Notes under the pieces: generated by a model | Seen by the model: only the letters and a program-made list of their open reading frames with translations | The model's database searches: none | Told to the model about the DNA's origin: nothing | Source: Lactobacillus huangpiensis | Lineage (GTDB): Bacteria > Bacillota > Bacilli > Lactobacillales > Lactobacillaceae | Length of the DNA stretch: 64,000 nt | Direction of reading: 5' to 3' | Assembly (NCBI RefSeq): GCF_019972815.1 | Contig: NZ_BPPA01000001.1 | Span: 62,001 to 126,000, forward strand | Shown: one piece after another, positions 18,306 through 25,385 of the stretch | Position numbering within the stretch: position 1 is the stretch's first letter | Layout of the letters: each line of letters opens with the position of its first letter | Translations under genes and position numbers: made by a program

Positions 18306-18662
18306 TTAGTCAATTCTTGTTTTAGCTACTCCAAATATTTTTTTAAATTCACTTTCTTGAACAGCGCTCTTGACCGTTTTAATATCATTTTTTATCTTAT
18401 CTGAATACTGATAATGTCCTGGTTTATCAACATCTTTCATAAAATAATCAAGAAACATATAAAATTCTTTTAAGTCAGTTGAACCATATATTTCCTTAAT
18501 TAGCATTAATACGCCAGTTGCTCCATTGAATAGAAACCAGTTAACTTTTTTATTCAACGAGGCATCAGTTTGAATACGTTCAAGATCGCTTAATCCTTTT
18601 CTCTTAGCTAATTCATGCAAAACTACCCATTCTGAAGAATAAAGCAATTCCTTATCTATCAT
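18306..18662 (-). CDS. Rep-associated conserved small protein of element B
   Basis: 118 residues, related to the 146-residue protein of element A (21087-21527). Both have a segment of the type LFNGATGVLMLIKE / FLYRGAVGTLYEIKE, followed by a second, FLDYFMK / FLNYIYF, and then KPGHY. The family is not one I recognise. It overlaps the end of the Rep relic by 11 bases, as in element A (8-base overlap), so it was translated together with Rep. A role in replication or transfer of the element is inferred from position only. Confidence 0.55.
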   Translation of the reverse strand: MIDKELLYSSEWVVLHELAKRKGLSDLERIQTDASLNKKVNWFLFNGATGVLMLIKEIYGSTDLKEFYMFLDYFMKDVDKPGHYQYSDKIKNDIKTVKSAVQESEFKKIFGVAKTRID

Positions 18663-19087
18663 TATTTCCCCTATTCTTTACTAACGACCACCGGTCTAAT
18701 ACACAGCTTAATAGCCTTGGGTAAATATCATCTGTTTCCATCAAAGCAATTAATTTACCTATTTCCTTAGCCAGACGATGTTTATATTCTGCTTCAATTC
18801 TTATCCAGTCTTTACATTCAATTGAAACAGCTAGATATAGCCCGTCTGATCGTGCTTGTTCAATCTTCTTATTACAAATTCGTAAGAAAGCCTCACTTCT
18901 CCTACTACCAACATAAATTGTCTGTGCTTCTTCAGTGCTACCCAATAATCTTATAATGCTCTGAACCTATTATGTTTCCTTGTTTATTCAAAAAAATCAG
19001 TTCTTTTTTTGCTAGACCATCACTTATTCCATTAACTGAAAAACCATAATCAATTAAATCTATCGCAATATCTATTCTTGCAGTGAA
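18652..19087 (-). pseudogene. Truncated Rep_trans-type initiator of element B
   Basis: The fragment reads FTARIDIAIDLIDYGFSVN, then a one-base shift near 18945, then AQTIYVGSRRSEAFLRI and an Arg/Lys-rich end. It aligns with HTTRIDVAIDLINKGYSVN and NTIYVGSRFSDSYLRI of the element A protein (21520-22315). The first 110 or so residues are missing; beyond 19087 there is no further match. It is a dead, 5'-truncated copy. Confidence 0.8.
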
Positions 19088-19368
19088 TTAACCAACAGCA
19101 TTGTTACTAAAAATGGTTTAGAATTATTAGATCCTTTAGAAAAAATTTTAGACATTAAAAATGTAAAAATTTAAGATATGGAAGAAAATGACATAACAAA
19201 TACATTTAGTAACTAAGTATTTTTAAACTTGTAGTTACTTATGCATGAACGATATTTATGCTTTTTACTTTACTTTGCCACATAGATCTACCTCAAGAAA
19301 AGCAGTCATATCAGCCTTTATGACGTTTGTATTCAGAGATTTCCACACAAAATTTCAAATTTTCATCT

Positions 19369-19388
19369 TGTGTGGCAAATCTTGTGGC
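19369..19388. repeat. Putative integrase arm-type site pair near the right end of element B
   Basis: Two direct copies of TGTGGC are 13 bases apart (TGTGTGGCAAATC then TTGTGGC). An inverted partner, CCACACAA, lies at 19342-19349. The same design occurs at 15441-15461 (TGTGTGGCA...TGTGGCA) and, as TGTGTGTTT...TGTGTTT, at 31056-31075, about 130-145 bases from an att copy in the 19.4 and 31.1 kb cases. Tyrosine integrases bind such short arm repeats, and I infer that role. Confidence 0.4.
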
Positions 19389-19439
19389 TGACCTAAATAT
19401 TCATAAGTGTTTTTAAAAGTTAACAAACTATGCAAAAAT

Positions 19440-19528
19440 AACAAAAAAGCCTGCTCTCTCAAGTTCTTTTGAACCTGGATAACAGACTTAGAAATCTTTC
19501 GATTGTTTTACTAAATGCTGACTAGAAG
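19440..19528. repeat. att-region repeat, copy 2: junction of elements B and A
   Basis: This is the second copy of the 15291-15377 repeat. It contains AATGCTGACTAGA (19514-19526), identical to 13 bases at the 3' end of tRNA-Thr (31188-31200). It lies 97 bases from the end of the intact integrase gene of element A, the usual place for an att site. I take it as the distal att of element A. Confidence 0.7.
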
Positions 19529-19622
19529 TTCTTAGTTTGATCTAGTTTCTTCCTATTATGTCAACGTTTGTTAGCCTTTTACTTACTTTGAATGTGCTTT
19601 TAATAAACACATTTTGAAAATT

Positions 19623-20822
19623 TTATCCTATTAATAGTTGTGTCATTTGTTTATCTATGTCAGGGTTAACACCAACATATGTATTCATAAACATCTGTAA
19701 GGAGTGTCCCATTTTTTCAGCTGCCCATGGATATGACATCCCTGGAGTATTAGCTAATTTCGTACATATGGTATGTCTGAAAGAATACATACTCAAACGT
19801 TTATCACCTGCGTGAATATCTAATTTTTTACAAATTTCTCTCAGCATATCATTCATGCTTTTTTGCTTAATCGGCTGATTGCCTGAGATACTCTTATAGT
19901 TATGCAAATTAATAAAGATTAAATCTTGTGAATTGTCTAATTCATGCTCTTTAATAAAACTTGCTTGTTTATCTTGGTAACGCTTGAGTAAAAGAACTAT
20001 ATGTTCAGGTAAAGGTAATAAGATTCTATAAGCTCCCCTAGGTCTAGCCTTTAGGCTACCATTGAAATCATTAAGATAATCTGACCAACTATCGTTAATT
20101 TTTAAAGTCCACACATTATTCTCAAAAACAATATTACTAAACTTAATTGCTTGAAGTTCACCAATACGCAACCCTGTGTAACTTTCAATCAATATTGCTA
20201 ACTTACTTCCCCAATTCATCACGGAACTATGTTCCAAATCATCTTGAATAAGCTCTCGAATTTTCCTTAATTGATCATCTGTAAAAATGTACCAATCTTT
20301 GGAGATTGAAAATTCGCTTTTACGGAAAAAAACTTTTAACGGTGCTTCAGGTACTGGATTTTCACTGATTCCTTTAATCGAATTAAAGAAGTTTCTCATG
20401 TAAACTAATCGTTTAGCTATTGTAGAAGATTTGCTAACTGTTACCTTATGCTTAGATACGTAATCATGTGCATAACGTGAAACTAAAGCTGTAGTAATAT
20501 TTTTAATTTTTGCTTTACCAAAATATTTTTTAAAAGCATTCGCTGAATCTTGCCAGTTCTTCAAAGTTACTGGACTAACTGAATTAGCTCTTTGATTAAC
20601 ATACCGTTGAAACGAATCTGCAAAGACTGCATCAGCTTCACCTAAATGAATGTTAGCTTTGTACTCATTCCACATAGCTTTTTCTATAGCTTTAGCTTCT
20701 TTATGTGTATCAGCATATTCAACAGGAATTGTGACACGTTTACCAGTAATTGGATCAACTGGTTGAATTCTAACTCGATACTTTCCTTCTTGAGGTCCCT
20801 TCTTAATTTTTAAAATTGACAT
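19623..20822 (-). CDS. int: Tyrosine recombinase (integrase) of element A
   Basis: A 399-residue site-specific recombinase that would integrate and excise the element. The N-terminal region (about 1-60) looks like an arm-binding domain (GKYRVRIQPVDPITGKRV), followed by a SAM-like core-binding domain (about 65-160). Catalytic residues: Arg219 (TGLRIGEL), Arg349 (SFRHTI; the first His of the HxxR box is replaced by Tyr/Ser), His373 (MGHS) and nucleophile Tyr382 (NTYVG). The length is usual for Tn916/phage-type integrases. GGAG lies before ATG 20822. It is the last gene of the element's left arm, with the att copy 97 bases beyond its stop. It appears fully intact. Confidence 0.92.
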   Translation of the reverse strand: MSILKIKKGPQEGKYRVRIQPVDPITGKRVTIPVEYADTHKEAKAIEKAMWNEYKANIHLGEADAVFADSFQRYVNQRANSVSPVTLKNWQDSANAFKKYFGKAKIKNITTALVSRYAHDYVSKHKVTVSKSSTIAKRLVYMRNFFNSIKGISENPVPEAPLKVFFRKSEFSISKDWYIFTDDQLRKIRELIQDDLEHSSVMNWGSKLAILIESYTGLRIGELQAIKFSNIVFENNVWTLKINDSWSDYLNDFNGSLKARPRGAYRILLPLPEHIVLLLKRYQDKQASFIKEHELDNSQDLIFINLHNYKSISGNQPIKQKSMNDMLREICKKLDIHAGDKRLSMYSFRHTICTKLANTPGMSYPWAAEKMGHSLQMFMNTYVGVNPDIDKQMTQLLIG

Positions 20823-20878
20823 TTGTTTCTCCTAATTAAAAAGGAGTACTAATGTGATACTCCTTAATTATATGCTGG

Positions 20879-21121
20879 TTAGCAGTGCTTTTTCAAACTG
20901 AATTTATTGATATAATCAAGCCACGATTGCACTTCATCCACCAAATAATGCTTCCTACCACCAGCATAATTACGGTGTGTTGGGCACTTTCTTAACTTGT
21001 TCTGTCGAGCAATTTCTTGATTACTCTTGATTACACGCCAAAGTGTTGTTTCACTTAACCCAAGCGCTTTTGCGAGTGCTCTACGATTAAGTAGATTTTG
21101 TCTCTCCTCTGTTTTCATCAA
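20879..21121 (-). CDS. xis: Excisionase-like DNA-binding protein of element A
   Basis: 80 residues with a helix-turn-helix (NRRALAKALGLSETTLWRVI) and a C-terminal wing (GGRKHYLVDEVQSWLDYI), the layout of excisionases and AlpA-like proteins. It starts inside the end of the upstream gene (35-base overlap) and ends 56 bases before the integrase. Such proteins bias integrase toward excision and can repress it. The assignment rests on size, HTH and position next to int. Confidence 0.7.
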   Translation of the reverse strand: MMKTEERQNLLNRRALAKALGLSETTLWRVIKSNQEIARQNKLRKCPTHRNYAGGRKHYLVDEVQSWLDYINKFSLKKHC

Positions 21122-21527
21122 ATAACCACCCCTTTACATTTTTCACGCCATGTTTTTCAAATTCTAACCTACTAATCTCATTTAAAGTATCTTTGAGATC
21201 AAATAAATCCTTTGTCTGTTTGATTTCTTCTATCTGTTTTCTAACTAACTGTGATGGATAATAATGACCTGGTTTTTCACTATTATTAATGTAAAAATAA
21301 ATATAGTTTAGAAATAAATCTAACTGCTCTTTTCCTAACGCCTCTTTGATTTCATATAACGTGCCAACTGCTCCACGATAGAGGAAAGTAAGTAATTTGT
21401 TGTAAATGAAAGAATCACCATCTACCTTTATACCTTGTCCTTCTCCTTGAAAATCTGGTTCTTGAGTAATATCAGCGATTTCTTGCCAAAAAGGTGTTAA
21501 TTGATATTCATCTTTTTTCTTAGTCAT
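21087..21527 (-). CDS. Rep-associated conserved protein of element A
   Basis: 146 residues, no recognised domain. It has a charged N-terminus, a central helical part (FLYRGAVGTLYEIKEALGKE, then FLNYIYFYINN), a KPGHYYPSQL motif and a charged C-terminus. Its homologue in element B (18306-18662) occupies the same position, overlapping the end of the Rep gene. Conservation of the gene and the overlap suggest a job linked to Rep, for instance an accessory or inhibitor of replication or relaxation; this is inference. Confidence 0.65.
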   Translation of the reverse strand: MTKKKDEYQLTPFWQEIADITQEPDFQGEGQGIKVDGDSFIYNKLLTFLYRGAVGTLYEIKEALGKEQLDLFLNYIYFYINNSEKPGHYYPSQLVRKQIEEIKQTKDLFDLKDTLNEISRLEFEKHGVKNVKGWLFDENRGETKST

Positions 21528-22315
21528 TATTAACCACTAACTTCCAGTGCTTATTCACATAATTCACTAGATACGGTCCTATATTATCTGTTGTTAAAGT
21601 CGATACCATTGCACCTATCTGATGACATTCACGATTTTTAAACTCACCTTCTACTCGAACCCAATCATCACAACTATTAGCCAAAGTGTGAAACATACCT
21701 TGTTTAGATAGTTGTTCTGTTTTTTTTGTCATAAATTCGTAGATAGGAATCTGAAAATCTACTCCCCACATATATTGTGTTTACTACATCACTGGTTCCG
21801 ATATGTTGAATACGATTAGAGTTAATCTTTTGATTCCTAGGATTGATAAACACGTATTTTCCATTTTTCAGATTTTGATAGATGGTATTAACCGAATATC
21901 CTTTATTGATTAGATCAATTGCTACATCAATTCTTGTTGTATGTCCATGATAGCGTTGATAGATAGCTGTAATTATTTTTCGCCAATTCACCTCTATACT
22001 ATTTAGTTGACATAAAGATTCATATAATAACTTTCCAGAAGAAGTAAAATCGATCATTACCCCCATATCAATCCGATTAGGGTTATACATGATGGATATT
22101 AATCCACCTTGTTCATTAGAACCCCATAGAATAGAATTTGTATATCCATTTTTACCAGTTAGTTTTTTTACAGGGTTATTGAATATTAATCTAAACTTGA
22201 AATATCGATTAATAGCTTTAATAATACTAGGCTCATCTGTATCTTTTAATTTGTCTTCTACTATAAGTACTGTGAAGCGTATCTGGTCAATCTTTACGTT
22301 TTTTAATGCTTTCAT
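21520..22315 (-). pseudogene. Rep_trans-type replication initiator / MobT-like relaxase, frameshifted at an A8 run
   Basis: From ATG 22315 a protein of the Rep_trans family is read (RIDVAIDLINKGYSVN, then NTIYVGSRFSDSYLRIYDKK), the group containing pT181 RepC and the Tn916 Orf20/MobT relaxase. At a run of eight A (21720-21727) it shifts and ends at 21704. One base fewer in the run would join it to the frame that continues TEQLSKQGMF, DDWVRVEGEFK and ends at 21520, giving about 265 residues. The element B homologue has no A8 run and is in frame at this place. Either the gene is dead, or ribosomal/polymerase slippage rescues it, or the run was misread. Without it the element could not process its DNA. 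Confidence 0.8.
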
Positions 22316-22333
22316 ATCATAATAACCGTCACT

Positions 22334-22424
22334 ACACCCGTATTACTACAGCGGGTGTGAGCTGTACGCTCCGCTAAAAATCGTTCCACTTGGTCGGCTA
22401 TTGCCGGCCATTTTTGCAGCTCAC
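22334..22424. other. GC-rich hairpin region between rep and ATPase, candidate oriT or replication origin
   Basis: In a very AT-rich element this short gap is nearly half G+C and contains three inverted repeats. ACACCCG / CGGGTGT is at 22334-22340 / 22352-22358. GTGAGCTG / CAGCTCAC is at 22357-22364 / 22417-22424. TGGTCGGC / GCCGGCCA (one mismatch) is nested at 22391-22410. A spurious open frame crosses it. In Tn916 the oriT lies between the homologous genes orf20 and orf21, so position and structure both suggest the nick site for the adjacent Rep_trans protein. Confidence 0.6.
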
Positions 22425-22441
22425 TTGCGCAAATTTGACTA

Positions 22442-23206
22442 TTATTTCCATGGCCAATAACTCTCTTTAGCAAAATTATTAAACTTATTTCTTTCATCTA
22501 ATTTCTTTACTACTAAAGGTACATCAACATTACTCATATCAGGAGCTACAAATGGTTGTGGAATCATAGTATCAAAATGATCATCATACATTAGACCGTG
22601 ACCCGGTATATTTTCAATAACAGGAATTTCGTCTAAATTACAACCTGGAAATGCAAGGTTTAGACTAACTCGATCTAAATTCTGCATCCCAATTCGCGTT
22701 GAAAATTCTGAAGATATGTTTCGTTCCAACACATCAGCCGTTAATCTCTGACTCGCTAAGATAAGATATATTCCTCCCATTTGACGAGCTTTAAAGATAA
22801 TCTGTTTTAAATACTTGATAATTTCATTAGCCGTTGCTTTATCTGCTTCAGTTAATGTAGCTGAAAATTCGTCAAAAATCACGACAATCGGTCTAAGATT
22901 GTAATCAACCCAATCCGATTGATGAGTTTCATAGCGTTTATCCATAAAATCTGTAAGAATTCTAAGTATCTTTGCCGTTTGACCTGGAGTTGATACAACC
23001 CTTGATGAACCTAATATTGTATTTAATGAATAAAAATCAGATTTCTTATTATCAATAAAAAAACTTAATGCTCCTACTTTCATTAGTTGTAAAGCCATCA
23101 ATGAAGTTAACACAGACTTTCCAGAACCTGGTTTACCTACGATTAAGGAGCCTGTTGAGCCCCTTATATTTAATTCAACATTATCAATCACAAAAGAAGT
23201 CCTCAT
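22442..23206 (-). CDS. FtsK/TcpA-type DNA-coupling ATPase, C-terminal motor part
   Basis: 254 residues with Walker A (GKPGSGKSV), Walker B (VVIFDEF) and the sensor region LASQRLTADVLERNISSEF typical of the FtsK/HerA coupling proteins of Tn916-like and mobilizable elements. It would pump or bring the DNA to the transfer site. Compared with TcpA-type proteins of 400 residues or more it is short. The membrane-anchored N-terminal half seems to be the upstream frame (23184-23726), which overlaps it by 23 bases. A single base change near 23190 would fuse the two, so it may be one frameshifted gene or two translationally coupled ones. The start ATG 23206 has no clear ribosome site. Confidence 0.8.
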   Translation of the reverse strand: MRTSFVIDNVELNIRGSTGSLIVGKPGSGKSVLTSLMALQLMKVGALSFFIDNKKSDFYSLNTILGSSRVVSTPGQTAKILRILTDFMDKRYETHQSDWVDYNLRPIVVIFDEFSATLTEADKATANEIIKYLKQIIFKARQMGGIYLILASQRLTADVLERNISSEFSTRIGMQNLDRVSLNLAFPGCNLDEIPVIENIPGHGLMYDDHFDTMIPQPFVAPDMSNVDVPLVVKKLDERNKFNNFAKESYWPWK

Positions 23207-23726
23207 TGTTTAGAACCTTACCTTTAATTTTTCTTTTTCGAATTATGTATAGCTTATTTAAACCATGTTTAGGAGTTATTTCATATCCTTTTATTTCCTG
23301 TTGTAAAATAGGAAGAAGATCAACAGTAGCATTAGGACAGCCGTTAGGTTCAAAAGACAAGGTATACTCACCGTTTTTAAATGAATCCAAATAGAACGTA
23401 GGGGCTACTTCTATTTTATTGTAACCAAAGATCGTCCTATATAATGGTTTGGCTTCTTTAAGCATGCCTGCTGTCTGTATAGTATTAATTACTGGTGTAA
23501 TAATCCACCCATAGTCTTTATTACGTTTTATTAAATACAATAAAAATGTAAATTCTGGAAAAATAGCAACTATTGTAGCCACCAAAAAATTAGCTTCATT
23601 ATTGAAAGTTAATGCAATCCAGATCAGAAAAACAATAAACTTCCAGAATAGAGTTACTGATCCATATGTCCATGGACTAATACCTAACGGATACCTACCA
23701 TCGATCGTGACTAGGTGACTACTCAT
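23184..23726 (-). CDS. Membrane partner or N-terminal half of the coupling ATPase
   Basis: 180 residues. Two membrane helices lie near the N-terminus (LFWKFIVFLIWIALTF and FLVATIVAIFPEFTFLLYL), and a soluble part follows with basic ends (IIRKRKIKGK). FtsK/TcpA coupling proteins begin with just such a membrane anchor, so this is likely the anchor of the ATPase encoded downstream. It overlaps the upstream gene by 8 bases and the ATPase by 23, indicating an operon. Confidence 0.65.
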   Translation of the reverse strand: MSSHLVTIDGRYPLGISPWTYGSVTLFWKFIVFLIWIALTFNNEANFLVATIVAIFPEFTFLLYLIKRNKDYGWIITPVINTIQTAGMLKEAKPLYRTIFGYNKIEVAPTFYLDSFKNGEYTLSFEPNGCPNATVDLLPILQQEIKGYEITPKHGLNKLYIIRKRKIKGKVLNNEDFFCD

Positions 23727-24198
23727 AATTCATCGCATCCTTTATGTTAACGTTTAAGCGATCTACACCAGTTGCATTAAGAGTTTCTCCTCCCATGTAT
23801 GCGTAATGTGCCACATTCTCAAAACGTAGGATAATTGGTTTAGACTGTTGCATCATTACGAGGTCTATTTCCTCTTGCTTAACAATTGGCTTGGAATCCT
23901 TAACCTTAATCTGAATGAGTTCCCTAAAGGCTTTAACTTTTCTAGAAATAATTCTTACAGTATAAATAGTAGCTGTGTGAACCTCACCTGTACCACGATC
24001 AACACTATTTTGCTTTTCAATCCCAACTAGAAGAAAGCTAGATCCAATAATATCTCTAAGTCCTTGATCTAATCTACTCTGAATGGGAGAAGTTTTAGAA
24101 ACATGAACTTTAGCAAATGTACTTGGAACATAATTAGTATCGTTCGATAAATCTTTACCATCTCTTACATTAATCTTCGTCTTTAAATCTTGTACCAT
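23719..24198 (-). CDS. First gene of the element A transfer/replication operon, unknown function
   Basis: 159 residues from ATG 24198, chosen because GGAGG lies 7 bases upstream; an ATG five codons earlier lies within that site. The protein is mainly soluble and basic, with SRLDQGLRDIIGSSFLLVG, YTVRIISRKVKAF and a conserved-looking MGGETLNATGVDRL end. I do not recognise it with certainty. Its place before the FtsK-like gene recalls orf22/orf23 of Tn916-type elements (DUF961-like proteins). The operon promoter must lie in the 24.2-24.3 kb gap. Confidence 0.6.
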   Translation of the reverse strand: MVQDLKTKINVRDGKDLSNDTNYVPSTFAKVHVSKTSPIQSRLDQGLRDIIGSSFLLVGIEKQNSVDRGTGEVHTATIYTVRIISRKVKAFRELIQIKVKDSKPIVKQEEIDLVMMQQSKPIILRFENVAHYAYMGGETLNATGVDRLNVNIKDAMNYE

Positions 24199-24300
24199 TT
24201 CGGTTTCCTCCATTAATTAATATGAACTAAATATAATCAGGTGTATTTCACTTGATACATATAAGATTAAATTGAAATGCTTGTTTTGTTAGTAACTAAG

Positions 24301-24329
24301 AAAAACCACCAAATAAATGGTGGTTTTTT
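24301..24329. terminator. Bidirectional hairpin between the divergent gene blocks of element A
   Basis: AAAAACCACC pairs with GGTGGTTTTTT around a 9-base loop, with T runs in both directions. It lies in the gap between the transfer operon and the divergent unknown gene and could act as an attenuator or terminator. Confidence 0.6.
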
Positions 24330-24479
24330 GCTGAATTATTGAAATTTTATACCTTTTAATAGTTATTTTTTACTGATTAATTTAAAAATTATTTTTATTT
24401 TTTGGTCATTTTGAAGAAACAACAAATTTTAATTCGTAACTGTCAAAATAATTACTAAGATCTTATGAATTATCATCAT

Positions 24480-24493
24480 GACAGGTACCTGTC
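24480..24493. promoter_or_regulatory. Perfect palindrome, candidate operator
   Basis: GACAGGTACCTGTC is a perfect 14-base palindrome lying 26 bases upstream of the start codon at 24520 and about 280 bases from the divergent transfer operon. The position suits a repressor binding site controlling the unknown gene (self-control) or the element. Confidence 0.5.
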
Positions 24494-24519
24494 TTTTGTC
24501 ACCATAGCAAAGGACAATA

Positions 24520-25251
24520 ATGAAACTAAAAATAAATTTTTTAAATAATCTCTCCTACTCGATTGTTATTAATGATTTGGAAAAAATTAGTAATAATTAC
24601 TCTGAAAACATTAAACAAGCTTACCCATCTTATCCATTACTGTATAAGACATTGGCAAGTAAAGAGCAATTAATAAATTTAGCTAATGGAAAGAAAAATT
24701 TAAGCAATGTTGACAAAAAGTTATTATTACCAATATTGCATTTAGATGAAGCAAAACTAAATAATAATTACCTAATTGATCAATACCAAACCAAGCAATA
24801 CATTCGATTACAAGCAATTTCCGAATTAACAAGATTTATGAAAACCAATAAAGGCTATACACACATCATAGATCAAATAAATAAAGGTGATGATGGTTTA
24901 GATTTTTTAGACTATGCCAAAAAATCTAAACAAGTAACCTATATCAGAGATTCAAAATTAATAATCATGATATTAACTCAATTTACAAATAATCATAACA
25001 TTGCTTTTAGACCTAACGAATGGGATGCTTCATCTATCAGTGAAATATTAAGGAACGAAATTAATATTGCATTTAATTATTTCTCGATTCAAGATTCAGA
25101 AATTATAAAGCATAATGCAATAAATTATTTAAATACTACAGCAGAACAATTAAGACTAATTCTTAATAATACTCACTGGTATGAAGAAAAACTTCTTATC
25201 TCATTGACAAGTACATTTGAACAGTTTAGCTCTTTAATAAAGCCTTTATAA
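24520..25251 (+). CDS. Unknown protein, divergent from the element A operon
   Basis: 243 residues, Asn/Ile/Lys rich, predicted helical, with no signal peptide and no membrane helix. The start is well supported by AAAGGAC before ATG. The N-terminal third contains LYKTLASKEQLINLANGKKN, which vaguely recalls an HTH of XRE type but is not a clear match. No catalytic motif is visible. It is transcribed away from the transfer operon, behind a perfect palindrome, and convergent to the restriction enzyme gene. This is where integrative elements often keep their repressor or a small defence gene. Function unknown. Confidence 0.7.
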   Translation: MKLKINFLNNLSYSIVINDLEKISNNYSENIKQAYPSYPLLYKTLASKEQLINLANGKKNLSNVDKKLLLPILHLDEAKLNNNYLIDQYQTKQYIRLQAISELTRFMKTNKGYTHIIDQINKGDDGLDFLDYAKKSKQVTYIRDSKLIIMILTQFTNNHNIAFRPNEWDASSISEILRNEINIAFNYFSIQDSEIIKHNAINYLNTTAEQLRLILNNTHWYEEKLLISLTSTFEQFSSLIKPL

Positions 25252-25325
25252 GCATTTTCTGTCGAATATTTCGATAGATTTACGACTTATCCATCAAAAA
25301 ATATTTTTTGATAAAAATTATAGTA

Positions 25326-25383
25326 AAAAAGCATTGATAATTTAGTACTTAAACACAAGTATTTGTTATCAATGCTTTTTTTA
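25326..25383. terminator. Bidirectional terminator between convergent genes
   Basis: AAAAGCATTGATAA pairs with TTATCAATGCTTTT around a loop of about 25 bases, followed by T runs. It serves both the unknown gene and the restriction enzyme gene. Confidence 0.75.
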
Positions 25384-25385
25384 CT

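Larger units (their letters stand above)
15366..19526. mobile_element. Integrative element B (degenerate), cargo protease pair intact
   Basis: The segment lies between att-like copies at 15366-15377 and 19514-19526. From right to left it holds a truncated Rep-type gene, a Rep-associated small gene, an excisionase-like gene, an integrase broken by several frame breaks, and then an intact-looking secreted metalloprotease plus secreted YSGKTHK protein next to the left end. The four mobility genes are in the same order as in element A, and each resembles its A counterpart. B is therefore an older relative of A, and can no longer move by itself. Confidence 0.6.

Noticed and set aside
22312-22497. 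Open frame of 61 codons across the candidate oriT
   Set aside because: It overlaps the end of the ATPase gene in another frame, has no ribosome site and its residues follow the hairpins.
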